DNA of 64,000 nt from Saccharothrix sp. NRRL B-16314 (GTDB lineage: Bacteria; Actinomycetota; Actinomycetes; Mycobacteriales; Pseudonocardiaceae): NCBI RefSeq assembly GCF_000716595.1, contig NZ_JNXC01000032.1, positions 25,513 to 89,512 of the forward strand, read 5' to 3'. The translations under genes and the position numbers were made by a program. Each line of letters begins with the position of its first letter. Position 1 is the stretch's first letter. Positions 17,169 to 25,067 of this stretch are shown here, piece by piece. The notes beneath the pieces are model-generated. The model was given only the letters and a program-made list of their open reading frames with translations, was not told the DNA's origin and made no database searches.

Positions 17169-17352
17169 TCATCCCCGAAGCCGGTTCCACTATCGGGTGA
17201 TCTTCGGGTCGTGGGGCCGGGGCGGCTGGCTCCCACGCACCGGGCCGCTCGACGGGCGCCGACGCAAGCACCATACCGAGCCCCGTGCCCGGCCGCGCGT
17301 TCAACGCAACCGTCCTCACCGCGCATCCGCCTTCACCGCGACACATCCACCT

Positions 17353-18510
17353 TCACCGCGACACCGCCGTGTTCCACGCGTCCAACAGCCCCTCGGCCTT
17401 CACGTGACGCAGCACCAGCACCGATCCCACCGCCGAAACCGCGAGCGCCGGCTCGGGATCGACCACGAGCACCACTCCGACCGACGCCCGGCCCGCCTCC
17501 AACACCAACCCGGACAGCTCGGCCACCGCCCCGCACACCACCGCCACCACGTCCAGGTCCCGGATCGGCAACGGTCGCGCCCCCGAAGACGGAGACGGCT
17601 CGTCCACCGCCGCAAGATCAGCCAAAGCCGCCAACACCACCGACGCGTCCGCACCCACGGCCCCCGCCGGCAGCTCCACGTCCACCGCACCCGACGACGA
17701 CACCAACCGCACCGGGTGCCCCTCGGCGATCGCCACCGTCACCAGCGACGCCGCCACCTCCACCGCGTCCTCGAAATCCGCGACCGACGCATACCCCTCC
17801 GCACGGTCGTCCAGCACCACCGCCAGGTGCGGCCGGGCCGGGTCTGCGTCCTCGCGGATCATCAACGTCCCGGTCCGCGCCGACGTCGCCCAGTGCAGCC
17901 GCCGCAAGTCGTCACCAGGCACGTACTCGCGCAGCCCGACCAGGTCGGTACCGCCACGCTCCACCCGCTCGTCCGCCCCTATGTGCCCGCGCCGCACCCC
18001 ACCGGGCAGTCCGCGCACCGGCAGCACCCGAGGCACCACACGGACCTCCACCACATCACCGACCACGGTGCGGGCGTGCGCCAGACCTGCCGGCCCACGA
18101 CGGCTCAACGTCAGCGGTCCGATGCGGAGCAGGCCTCGGGCGTGCGTCGGGATCGGGTACTCGACCTTCACCGTCTGCCCCGGCGCGAGCAGCGGGATGT
18201 CCACCGCGACGGCCTCACCCGCGACCTCGTCGGTGGCGTCGAACCACACCGGGAACCGCTTGCTGGTGCCGGTCAACTCCACGACCCCGGTGCACGCGCC
18301 CAACCGCTGCACTGTCCGGGGCCGCACGACCCGCGTCGGCGCGACCTGCGCCCGCGACGACACCGACGCCACCCCGACCGCCACGAGCACGAGGAGCGCG
18401 ATGCCGAACCCCGCCACCCCCGGATAACGCCACCACAACCCCAACCCCACCAACGGCACGCCGAGCAGCACGGCACCGAGCCCGCGTGCCGTCAGCCGCA
18501 CCCTGGTCAT
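17353..18510 (-). CDS. DUF58 domain protein
   Basis: The 385-aa protein has two N-terminal membrane segments ('LGAVLLGVPLVGLGLWW' and 'GIALLVLVAVGVASV'). The soluble DUF58 region carries the family hallmark 'LREYVPGDDLRRLHWATSARTGTLMIRE' and 'HLAVVLDDRAEG', a vWA-like start. DUF58 proteins accompany MoxR ATPases and transglutaminase-like membrane proteins in a widespread conserved gene set of uncertain role, probably in envelope or enzyme maturation. The ATG at 18510 overlaps the moxR-type stop as ATGA. Confidence 0.9.
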   Translation of the reverse strand: MTRVRLTARGLGAVLLGVPLVGLGLWWRYPGVAGFGIALLVLVAVGVASVSSRAQVAPTRVVRPRTVQRLGACTGVVELTGTSKRFPVWFDATDEVAGEAVAVDIPLLAPGQTVKVEYPIPTHARGLLRIGPLTLSRRGPAGLAHARTVVGDVVEVRVVPRVLPVRGLPGGVRRGHIGADERVERGGTDLVGLREYVPGDDLRRLHWATSARTGTLMIREDADPARPHLAVVLDDRAEGYASVADFEDAVEVAASLVTVAIAEGHPVRLVSSSGAVDVELPAGAVGADASVVLAALADLAAVDEPSPSSGARPLPIRDLDVVAVVCGAVAELSGLVLEAGRASVGVVLVVDPEPALAVSAVGSVLVLRHVKAEGLLDAWNTAVSR

Positions 18511-19493
18511 CGCGCGGCCGGTCTCGGCACCGCCACACCCGCCAGCACGTCGGCCAGGACCTCTTCGGTCGTGGTTCCGGCCAGCTGCGCCTCGCGGGTC
18601 AGCACCAGCCGGTGCGCCAGCACCGGCACCGCCAGCGCCTGCACGTCGCCCGGCACCACGAAGTGCCTGCCCTGCGCGGCGGCGTACACCTGCACGCACC
18701 GCACCAGGGCCCGCAGGCCACGGGTGCTCGCGCCCAACCGCAACCGGCCGTCCTCGCGGGATGCCACACCGATGTCGCTGATGTACCGCAGCAACGGGTC
18801 GGCCACGTGCAGCATCGCCAGTCGACGCCCGTGCTCCGCCACCACGTGCGGGTTGCTCACGGTGGGCACCGCGCCGACCTGGCCGGCGCCGCTGCCCGGC
18901 CGCAGCACGTCGATCTCGTGCTCCACCGCCGGGTAGCCGATGGACGTCCGCAGCATGAACCGGTCGAGTTGGGCCTCCGGCAGCCGGTACGTGCCGTCCA
19001 GGTCGATCGGGTTCTGCGTGGCGACCACGAGGAACGGCGCGGGCACCGCGTGCGCGACGCCGTCGACCGTGACCGTGTGCTCCTCCATCACTTCGAGCAG
19101 CGCGGACTGCGTCTTGGCGGCGGCCCGGTTGATCTCGTCCGCCAGCACGACGTTCGCGAACACCGGCCCCGGCCGGAACCGGACCTCACCGGTCTGCGGG
19201 TCGTAGACGGACGTGCCGGTGACGTCGGACGGCAGCAGGTCGGGCGTGAACTGCACCCGCCGCGACACCCCGCCCAACGCTCCCGCCACCGCACGGGCCA
19301 GTGTCGTCTTGCCCGTGCCGGGCACGTCCTCCAGCAGCACGTGCCCGCCCGCGAACAGCGACACGAGCACGAGGTCCACCACGTCCCGCTTGCCCCGGAT
19401 CGCGGACTCGACCGCGTCGCCGAGCCGCGCGTGCAGCGCGCGGAACGCCGCGATGTCGTCCGCGCCGATCGCCGGAGCCGCCGTCGTCGTCAC
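18507..19493 (-). CDS. MoxR-family AAA+ ATPase
   Basis: The 328-aa protein has Walker A 'VPGTGKTT' (57-64), Walker B 'VVLADEINRA', sensor 1 'VVATQNPID' and the MoxR-typical 'GTYRLPEAQLDRFML'. MoxR ATPases act as chaperones that remodel or load partner proteins, commonly vWA or DUF58 proteins from the same operon. The start is GTG 19493 with GAGGGG 5 nt upstream. It is translationally coupled to the DUF58 gene downstream. Confidence 0.93.
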   Translation of the reverse strand: MTTTAAPAIGADDIAAFRALHARLGDAVESAIRGKRDVVDLVLVSLFAGGHVLLEDVPGTGKTTLARAVAGALGGVSRRVQFTPDLLPSDVTGTSVYDPQTGEVRFRPGPVFANVVLADEINRAAAKTQSALLEVMEEHTVTVDGVAHAVPAPFLVVATQNPIDLDGTYRLPEAQLDRFMLRTSIGYPAVEHEIDVLRPGSGAGQVGAVPTVSNPHVVAEHGRRLAMLHVADPLLRYISDIGVASREDGRLRLGASTRGLRALVRCVQVYAAAQGRHFVVPGDVQALAVPVLAHRLVLTREAQLAGTTTEEVLADVLAGVAVPRPAAR

Positions 19494-19560
19494 ATTCGCC
19501 CCTCGTGCTCGTCACCCACGCACACCGCCGACCGGCAGCGGCCGGGTCTCACCGCCGGTC

Positions 19561-21741
19561 TCACTCGGGGTCTCGCTCCGACTCGCCGCGCCGCTCGCGC
19601 CGGTTCCGGTACGTCAGCAGCCACGCGGTCGCGAGCAGTCCGATGCCGCCGCCGACCAGCTGATTGCCCTCGGCGGACGCCGGGACGCTCTTCGGGTAGC
19701 AGATCCGACCACCGCACTCGTCGATGTCGCGCACGGTCGTGCTGCGGGCCGCCGAGTCGACCGACCCGGTGCCCGTCGCGGCGTGCGCCCGCACGACGAT
19801 CACGTTCTGGCCGTAGTCGACCCCGATGGTGGTGGACGTGGCCGAGCACGCGATCGGCTGGGCGAAGCCGTGGGTCAGGTTGACGACCTCGCACGGACCG
19901 TTGTGGCTCGCCCAGTCCGCCGGCGGGGCCAGGTTCACCGGCCGCTCGAACATGCCGCCGTTGTTGACGATCGAGACGATCACCGCGGCGCCCGCCGTGG
20001 GCAGGCTGGGCGGTGGGGGCGGAGGAGGCGTGGTCGTGGTGGTCGGTGGCGGCGGGGGCGGAGGTGGAGGCGGGGGCGGCGTGGTGGTCGTGGTCGGCAC
20101 CGGCGCCTGGGTGGTGGTCGGCGGTGGCGCCACGGGGCGGACCGTCCACGACGCCGCGCCGGCCTCACCCGCGCCGAACCGGTTGTACGCCGCCACGGCC
20201 ACGTCGAGCCTGCCGCTCGTGCAGAACGTTCCCGTGCACGCCAGCGTCAACTCGGTCGACGTGCCCGAGACCTGGACTTCCTTGCTGCCGCCGGCGAACC
20301 CGCCGGTCGCCGTCACCGAGTACCCGGAGATCGGCTCACCACCGCCGGGCACCGCGCTCCAGCTGACCGCGACGACCACCGACGTGCCGTTGTTGCTGCG
20401 CTGCGACACCGTCACACCGGACGGGCGTCCCGGCACCACGCCCGCCACGGCGGCGCTCGTCGTCGTCGGTGGCGGCGCGGGCGTCGTCGTCTCGGTGCCG
20501 CCGGCCGGCGGGTTGGGGCCACCGCGCGGGTTGTTCCGCGTCGGCGGGTCCGGACGCGGCGGCGGTGGGCTCGGCACGCTCGGGATCGGCGACCGCTCCG
20601 GGTCCATCACCGGCAGCTCGGGGTCGCGGATCACCACGCCGCGCGTCCGGCCGTCGGCGTCCACGATCACGCCTTCGTTCGCGCCGGGCGTGTTGATGAA
20701 CAGCTTGCCGTCGTCGAACACGAGCGCCGGTTCTCCGGAGCCGCCCGTGCGCACGTCGTCCGCGCCTCGCCGGCCGGACCGGTCCAGCACGACGACCTTG
20801 CCGGAACCCCGGCACGGCACGTAGACGCGGTCGCGGAACACCGCCGGTCGCCCCGGCCTGGGGCAGCCGAGCTGCCCGGTGTCGACCCGGACGACTTCGT
20901 CACCGCTCAGCAGCACCACCGCCGACGCGTCCGGCACCGACGCGGGCACCAGTCCCGTCGGGCTCGTCTGGGCGGCGAGCACCTCGCCGACCAACGACGC
21001 GGTGCTCGCGGTGAGGTCGCGGCCGGTGCCGTCACGCACCACCACGCCGCCCTCCAACCCGAGCAGCGTCACGCCGCGCTCGTGCGGCACCAGCGCGGTG
21101 CGCGGACCGGCGCCCGCGACCGGCTTGTTGGACCGCTCCGAGAAGTTCTGCTCTTCCTCCGACCACCGCAGCGCGTGCAGGTTGCCGCCGTGGTCGACGG
21201 CCCAGACGACGCCGTCGTCGTCGGCCACCACGTCGGCCAGCGGCTGGCCCGCGAGCCACGGTGCGCCGATGTCGGCCAACGTGATCGGGTCGGCGTGGTG
21301 CACCGATCCCGCCGTGCGGTCGACCACGAACACCCGGTCGCCGACGATGAGGACCTTCGCCGACGGTCCGGGCGGCGCCTGCCGTCGGCCGGACGAGAGC
21401 AGCGTGGCCAGGTCGATCACGGTGATCTGCCCGGTGCGGCGGTCGAGCACGAGCAACGTGTCGTCGGACTGCGCGATCTCCAGCTGCGCGTCCGCACCGC
21501 TGACCTGCAACCGCATCTGCGGTTTCGCCGAGCTGGGGTTGACCTGCACGACTTCGCCCCGCTGGTCGTCGTCCAACCACGTGAGCCCGTCGGACACGTC
21601 CACCGCCGTGCGCGCGATGCCGTCGCCCAACGCGGCTCCGGCCAACAGCAACAGCCCTAACGCGGCCACCCCGACACTGGCCGACTCACGTCGACCGGCA
21701 CCGACGACGCGACGCGCGATCGTACCCAGCTTCACTACCAC
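19561..21741 (-). CDS. Cell-surface protein: N-terminal anchor, propeller-like domain, Fn3 domain, Pro/Thr linker, C-terminal membrane segment
   Basis: The 726-aa protein begins with a signal-anchor-like hydrophobic stretch ('VGVAALGLLLLAGAALG'). A ~330-residue region of short beta repeats follows ('TLLVLDRRTGQITVIDLATLL', 'VLIVGDRVFVVDRTAGSVHHAD'), read as a beta-propeller. A Pro-rich linker, one fibronectin type III domain ('PSGVTVSQRSNNGTSVVVAVSWSAVPGG'), a long PPP/TTT linker, another small domain with two Cys pairs and a C-terminal membrane segment ('GGGIGLLATAWLLTYRNRRERR') complete it. The bulk should be outside the cell. It is the first gene of the run with MoxR, DUF58 and transglutaminase-like genes, and its Fn3-type exterior parallels the kinase at the other end. 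Start GTG 21741 is without a clear ribosome binding site. Confidence 0.8.
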   Translation of the reverse strand: MVVKLGTIARRVVGAGRRESASVGVAALGLLLLAGAALGDGIARTAVDVSDGLTWLDDDQRGEVVQVNPSSAKPQMRLQVSGADAQLEIAQSDDTLLVLDRRTGQITVIDLATLLSSGRRQAPPGPSAKVLIVGDRVFVVDRTAGSVHHADPITLADIGAPWLAGQPLADVVADDDGVVWAVDHGGNLHALRWSEEEQNFSERSNKPVAGAGPRTALVPHERGVTLLGLEGGVVVRDGTGRDLTASTASLVGEVLAAQTSPTGLVPASVPDASAVVLLSGDEVVRVDTGQLGCPRPGRPAVFRDRVYVPCRGSGKVVVLDRSGRRGADDVRTGGSGEPALVFDDGKLFINTPGANEGVIVDADGRTRGVVIRDPELPVMDPERSPIPSVPSPPPPRPDPPTRNNPRGGPNPPAGGTETTTPAPPPTTTSAAVAGVVPGRPSGVTVSQRSNNGTSVVVAVSWSAVPGGGEPISGYSVTATGGFAGGSKEVQVSGTSTELTLACTGTFCTSGRLDVAVAAYNRFGAGEAGAASWTVRPVAPPPTTTQAPVPTTTTTPPPPPPPPPPPPTTTTTPPPPPPPSLPTAGAAVIVSIVNNGGMFERPVNLAPPADWASHNGPCEVVNLTHGFAQPIACSATSTTIGVDYGQNVIVVRAHAATGTGSVDSAARSTTVRDIDECGGRICYPKSVPASAEGNQLVGGGIGLLATAWLLTYRNRRERRGESERDPE

Positions 21742-21919
21742 GGAGCGGATGCTAACCGGGCGGCATCACGTTTTCGGGCACAGTTGCGGCCCTGCTCCGC
21801 TCGGCCGATGGCGCGCTGCGCCGGATGCACGACCTGTCCACATCGGACACCGCGCGGGACGTCGGGAGGGTCGGACGGCCGGACGTCCGGAGTCGGAAGT
21901 CGGCAGAAGTCGGCGGGCG

Positions 21920-22411
21920 TCAGAAGTCGGCGAGCTCTTCGCGCGCCGACGCGCACTCCACCGCCAGGCCCGCGTCCACCGCCCGGCTGATCTCCGCGAG
22001 CGACCGCAGCTGCGCGGGGGTCAGCACGTCGAACAGGTGCTCGCGCACCGCCGTCACGTGACCCTCCGCCGCCTGTTCCAGCACGGCGAACCCGGTGTCG
22101 GTGAGGGCCGCGATGGAACCGCGCCGGTCGGACGGGCACGCGCGCCGCTCGACCCAGTGCTCCTTCTCCAGCCGGGCCACCGCGTGCGACAGCCGGGACC
22201 TGGAGGAGTGGCACACGGACGCCAGCTCGCTCATCCGCAGCGCCCGGCCCGGCGCCTCGGACAGCGCGACCAGGATCTCGTAGTACGCCATCGGCATCCC
22301 GGCGTCCCGCTGCAACTGCCGGTCCAAGTGGTCGGTGAACTTGGTCACGGCGGTCATGAAGGCACGCCACACCTGCTGCTCCTCGGCGCTCAGCCACCGC
22401 ACGTCGCTCAT
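21920..22411 (-). CDS. MarR-family transcriptional regulator
   Basis: The 163-aa protein has a winged-helix DNA-binding region typical of MarR ('MSELASVCHSSRSRLSHAVARLEKEHWVERRACPSDRRGSIAALTDTG'), flanked by dimerisation helices. ATG 22411 was chosen because TATGAT (22424-22419) lies 7 nt upstream and TTGAGG (22446-22441) 16 bp further, which implies a leaderless transcript. In-frame ATGs at 22420 and 22423 would fall within that -10. It is divergent from the YceI gene, and one palindrome covers both -35 elements, so it probably represses itself and YceI. Confidence 0.88.
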   Translation of the reverse strand: MSDVRWLSAEEQQVWRAFMTAVTKFTDHLDRQLQRDAGMPMAYYEILVALSEAPGRALRMSELASVCHSSRSRLSHAVARLEKEHWVERRACPSDRRGSIAALTDTGFAVLEQAAEGHVTAVREHLFDVLTPAQLRSLAEISRAVDAGLAVECASAREELADF

Positions 22412-22432
22412 GTCCCACATCATACGCCGCGT

Positions 22433-22478
22433 GGTTGAACCCTCAACCAACGTGGGCTATATTCGATTGAGAGTTCAA
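22433..22478. promoter_or_regulatory. Divergent marR/yceI promoters with two MarR-type operators
   Basis: Operator 1 is GGTTGA-ACCC-TCAACC (22433-22448), a perfect palindrome. Operator 2 is TTGA-GAGT-TCAA (22467-22478), with the same TTGA-N4-TCAA core. The yceI promoter has -35 TTGAAC (22435-22440), a 17-bp spacer and -10 TATATT (22458-22463). The marR promoter on the other strand has -35 TTGAGG (22446-22441) and -10 TATGAT (22424-22419). Operator 1 covers both -35 boxes and operator 2 covers the yceI start region. Confidence 0.75.
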
Positions 22479-22505
22479 CAAAACCAACCGCGAAGGATTC
22501 TCCCC

Positions 22506-23051
22506 ATGACGACGCAGACCGTTCAGATCCCCGGCTACCTCACCGGCACGTGGGCCATCGACCCGGTGCACTCGGACGTCTCGTTCGTGGTCCGCCACCT
22601 CGGCGTGTCCAAGGTCCGCGGCCACTTCGGCACCTTCGAGGGCACGATCGTGACCGCCGAGAACCCGCTGGAGTCGACCGTCGAGGCCAAGATCGACGCC
22701 GCCTCGGTCGACACCCGCAACGGCCAGCGCGACGCCCACGTCAAGGGCGAGGACTTCCTGGACGTCGAGAAGCACCCCGAGCTGACCTTCACCTCCACCG
22801 GCGTGCGCGCCAAGGGCGAGGGCTTCGTCGTCGACGGCGAGCTGTCGCTGCGCGGTGTGACCAAGACCGTCGAGCTGGGCCTGGAGATCAACGGCTTCGG
22901 CGACGGCATGGGCGGCGGGAAGGTCGCGGGCTTCTCCGCGTCCACCGAGATCAACCGCCGCGACTTCGGCGTGACCGGCGGCGCGGCGGGCGCGGTCGTC
23001 GGCGACAAGATCACGATTCTGCTGGAGATCGAGGCCGTGCAGCAGGCCTGA
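22506..23051 (+). CDS. YceI family lipocalin-like protein
   Basis: The 181-aa protein has the YceI pattern throughout: 'GTWAIDPVHSDVSFVVRHLGVSKVRGHFGTFEG', 'HVKGEDFLDVEKHPELTFTST', 'GELSLRGVTKTVEL', 'INRRDFGV'. YceI proteins are beta-barrels that bind polyisoprenoid or other amphiphilic molecules. No signal peptide is present, so this one should be cytoplasmic. GAAGGA precedes the ATG at a good distance. Its promoter carries two operators for the divergent MarR regulator, so expression is probably induced by a MarR ligand. A strong terminator follows. Confidence 0.93.
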   Translation: MTTQTVQIPGYLTGTWAIDPVHSDVSFVVRHLGVSKVRGHFGTFEGTIVTAENPLESTVEAKIDAASVDTRNGQRDAHVKGEDFLDVEKHPELTFTSTGVRAKGEGFVVDGELSLRGVTKTVELGLEINGFGDGMGGGKVAGFSASTEINRRDFGVTGGAAGAVVGDKITILLEIEAVQQA

Positions 23052-23130
23052 CGTCCCGCGCGAGCGGGAGCAGCGCCGTCGGGATCAGTACCGGCGGGAT
23101 CAGCCGGGCCTGTCCGGCCGCGATCCACGG

Positions 23131-23160
23131 AAGGGGCCACCGGAGTGCCGGTGGCCCCTT
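23131..23160 (+). terminator. Hairpin terminator after yceI
   Basis: AAGGGGCCACCGG (23131-23143) pairs perfectly with CCGGTGGCCCCTT (23148-23160) around an AGTG loop. It lies 80 bp after the yceI stop. The following stretch to 23462 holds no gene that I can support, only the probable promoter region of the next gene. Confidence 0.8.
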
Positions 23161-23462
23161 CGTGCTGCTCGTCCCCTACGGTGCGTAGGTCAAGTCGCTC
23201 GTCCGGGCGAACAAGCTCGTGATTCCATTTCACCCTGCATTTCGGTACTTTCCGGTGCGTCGCCGCAACCGTATGTGAACCGCGCACAGTCTCCAGCCGT
23301 AGTAGATCGTGAATCCCGGGCTTTCCTTCGGTGAACACTGAAGGCGTAGAACTCGAAGCGGACACAGTCCGCTCACGGTCGGTAGACCACGTGGGTGACA
23401 TCGGACGCACTCATGGCACCATCTGGCGTAGCACGCGCCGGACGCAGGCGAGGAGGATCGGT

Positions 23463-23963
23463 GTGAACGCCCAGACCGAACAGGTCGACGACCTTCGACT
23501 CGTCGCGCTGCCCACCGCGGTGAGCGTCGCGGACATGTTCGTGCGCTTCTCGCTGGGCGAGTGGCGGCTGCGGGCGATGCAGGACGAGGCAGCGCAGACG
23601 GTCCGCCGGCTCGTCGCCGCCGCGGTCGAGGTGGCCGACCGGCGTGCGCCCGGCTTTCTGCTCGTGCGCCTCCGGCTGACCGGCGCGTACCTGGTGGTCG
23701 AGGTCGAGGGCAACCGCGTCGCGCTGCCGCCGGAGCTGACCGGCACCCGCGCGGGACTGGTCGACCTCACCGCGGGTGGCCGCCTGGCGTGGTGCGAGCT
23801 GGCCCTGCCGAGCGGCATGGACGCCTCGTCCGTGCCCCTGCCGCGCCGTGAGCCGCGCCGCTCCCCCGCCGCCGAGGCGCTGGGCGACGAGCCGAACGTG
23901 GACCCGGAAGTGATCCAGCGCATCCTCTACGGGCTGGGCGGCGGCGCGCACCGCGGCGACTAG
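23463..23963 (+). CDS. Anti-sigma-factor-like / HATPase-like protein without clear ATP boxes
   Basis: The 166-aa protein has 'LPTAVSVADMFVRFSLGEWRLRAMQDEAAQTVRRLVAAAVEVA', then 'LLVRLRLTGAYLVVEVEGN', a layout like the first half of RsbW/SpoIIAB-type anti-sigma histidine-kinase-like ATPases. The usual N and G boxes (ExxxNA, DxGxG) are not visible, so ATP binding is doubtful. A charged C-terminal tail ends 'PEVIQRILYGLGGG'. GTG 23463 was chosen for the AGGAGGA site 6 nt upstream; the frame is open further upstream but without a start signal. It stands alone between two terminators. Function is uncertain. Confidence 0.7.
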   Translation: MNAQTEQVDDLRLVALPTAVSVADMFVRFSLGEWRLRAMQDEAAQTVRRLVAAAVEVADRRAPGFLLVRLRLTGAYLVVEVEGNRVALPPELTGTRAGLVDLTAGGRLAWCELALPSGMDASSVPLPRREPRRSPAAEALGDEPNVDPEVIQRILYGLGGGAHRGD

Positions 23964-23987
23964 CGACCAGCACTGACCAGAACGGAC

Positions 23988-24031
23988 CGGCCCGGCCGGC
24001 GCCCCGCAGCGGGAGCGCCGGCCGGGCCGTT
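23988..24031. terminator. Bidirectional terminator between convergent genes
   Basis: CGGCCCGGCCGGCGC (23988-24002) pairs perfectly over 15 bp with 24015-24029, and a T-rich tail (GTTTCG) follows on the plus strand. It sits between the stops at 23963 (plus) and 24041 (minus) and can serve both genes. Confidence 0.75.
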
Positions 24032-24040
24032 TCGCGTGAT

Positions 24041-24886
24041 CTATCCGCGGGCGAGGGCGAGCAGGGCGAGTCCCAGCACGCCCATGCCGCACCACGACGC
24101 GAACGGCAGCCGTTCGTGCAGGACGACCACTCCCAGCACCGCCGCCACCGCCGGTTCGGCGAGGGTCAACGTGGTCGCCGTCGCCGCGCTCGTGCGCCGG
24201 AGGCCTCGTCCGAACAGCAGGTAGGCCACGAACGTGGTGAACACCGCCAGGTGCGCGGTCACCGCGAGGCCCGACGGGGTTGCCACCCACCCGACGCCGA
24301 GCAGCAGCAGCACCGGCAGCGTCAGCACCGACGCGCCGCCGAACACCGCGCCCACGACCGCCCCGGACGGGTGCCCGAGCCCGATCAGGTGCGCGCAGAT
24401 CACCGAGTACACGGCGAACGACAGGCCCGCGATGACGGCCAGCGCCACGCCGACCAGGTCGACGTGCGCGTCACCGCCGCCCAGCACGAGCACCGCGCAG
24501 CCGACCACGGCTGCCGACGTGACGAGCGGTCGGGAACGCAGGCCCAGCACGATCGGCGCGGTGGCCAACGCCACGGTGGTGGCGACCGCCACACCCGTGC
24601 GCTCGACCGCCGGGTAGAAGGCGAGCGCGTAGCCGGCCACGGTCAGCGCACCGAGCGACAGCAGCCGCCGGTCGGCGGTCCGCAGCACGGCGTTGGTGCC
24701 GCGTGCGGTCACGAAGAGCAGGAAGCCACCGAGCACGAGACCCGCCGCGCCGACGGCGGAGGCCGGTGCGGAGTCGGGTGCCAGTGAACTGGCGGTGCCG
24801 GTGGTGCCCCACAGGACGCAGGCGGCCAGGATCGGCAGCGGTCCGCGGGTGAATCGAGCGCGTAGTCGTACGGCAAGGGTCGACAC
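24041..24886 (-). CDS. EamA/DMT-family transporter
   Basis: The protein is about 281 aa with ten hydrophobic segments in two EamA repeats ('PILAACVLWGTTGTASSL...' and 'GLSFAVYSVICAHLIGLG...LLLLGVGW'). The C-terminal '[41 protein letters not shown]' is typical of the family. DMT proteins export small metabolites; E. coli EamA exports cysteine and O-acetylserine, but the substrate here is unknown. GTG 24886 was chosen because GGAGA lies 4-5 nt upstream; ATG 24931 in frame is an alternative. Its ribosome binding site lies at the edge of a hairpin in an attenuator-like leader that also encodes a 14-residue peptide, so expression is probably controlled by ribosome stalling. Confidence 0.88.
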   Translation of the reverse strand: MSTLAVRLRARFTRGPLPILAACVLWGTTGTASSLAPDSAPASAVGAAGLVLGGFLLFVTARGTNAVLRTADRRLLSLGALTVAGYALAFYPAVERTGVAVATTVALATAPIVLGLRSRPLVTSAAVVGCAVLVLGGGDAHVDLVGVALAVIAGLSFAVYSVICAHLIGLGHPSGAVVGAVFGGASVLTLPVLLLLGVGWVATPSGLAVTAHLAVFTTFVAYLLFGRGLRRTSAATATTLTLAEPAVAAVLGVVVLHERLPFASWCGMGVLGLALLALARG

Positions 24887-24890
24887 GAGG

Positions 24891-24990
24891 TCTCCGTTCG
24901 CGAGACGAGAAGAGGGCGCGAACGGGCGCACTGCGGGAGTCAGGCGTGGGTGCGGGTGTGCTTCAGCGAGTGCGCCCGGTCAGGCGCACG
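24891..24990 (-). promoter_or_regulatory. Attenuator-like leader of the EamA transporter gene
   Basis: Four segments can pair in alternative ways on the minus-strand RNA. Segment 1 GTGCGCC (24989-24983) contains the last codons of the leader peptide. Segment 2 is CGGGCGCACT (24978-24969). Segment 3 is AGTGCGCCCG (24932-24923), continuing into CCGTTCGCG (24925-24917). Segment 4 is CGCGAACGG (24902-24894), which runs into the GGAGA ribosome binding site (24895-24891). Pairings 1:2 (7 bp), 2:3 (10 bp) and 3:4 (9 bp) are all perfect. A ribosome held near the end of the peptide would mask segment 1, favour 2:3 and free the transporter start. Confidence 0.7.
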
Positions 24991-25024
24991 GCGGCGGAAG
25001 GACCACGTGCCAGTGGGTGTTCAC
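24980..25024 (-). CDS. Leader peptide MNTHWHVVLPPPCA for the EamA transporter
   Basis: The 14-residue frame starts at GTG 25024 with AGGA 8 nt upstream. An in-frame ATG at 25033 would give MPVVNTHWHVVLPPPCA but overlaps that site. The peptide contains His-Trp-His and then three consecutive prolines, a known EF-P-dependent stalling context, before Cys-Ala-stop. Its last codons form segment 1 of the alternating hairpins that follow. I infer a regulatory upstream ORF. The sensed signal could be Cys, Trp or His supply, or general slowing at PPP. Confidence 0.65.
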   Translation of the reverse strand: MNTHWHVVLPPPCA

Positions 25025-25067
25025 GACCGGCATCCTAGCCGGGCGGCGTGCCGGTATCGTGGGGATC

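Noticed and set aside
17098..17346. An 82-codon frame between the DUF58 and transglutaminase-like genes
   Set aside because: No ribosome binding site, no homology signal, and it overlaps the start of the next gene. A short CTTCACCGCGACAC direct repeat there suggests non-coding spacer.
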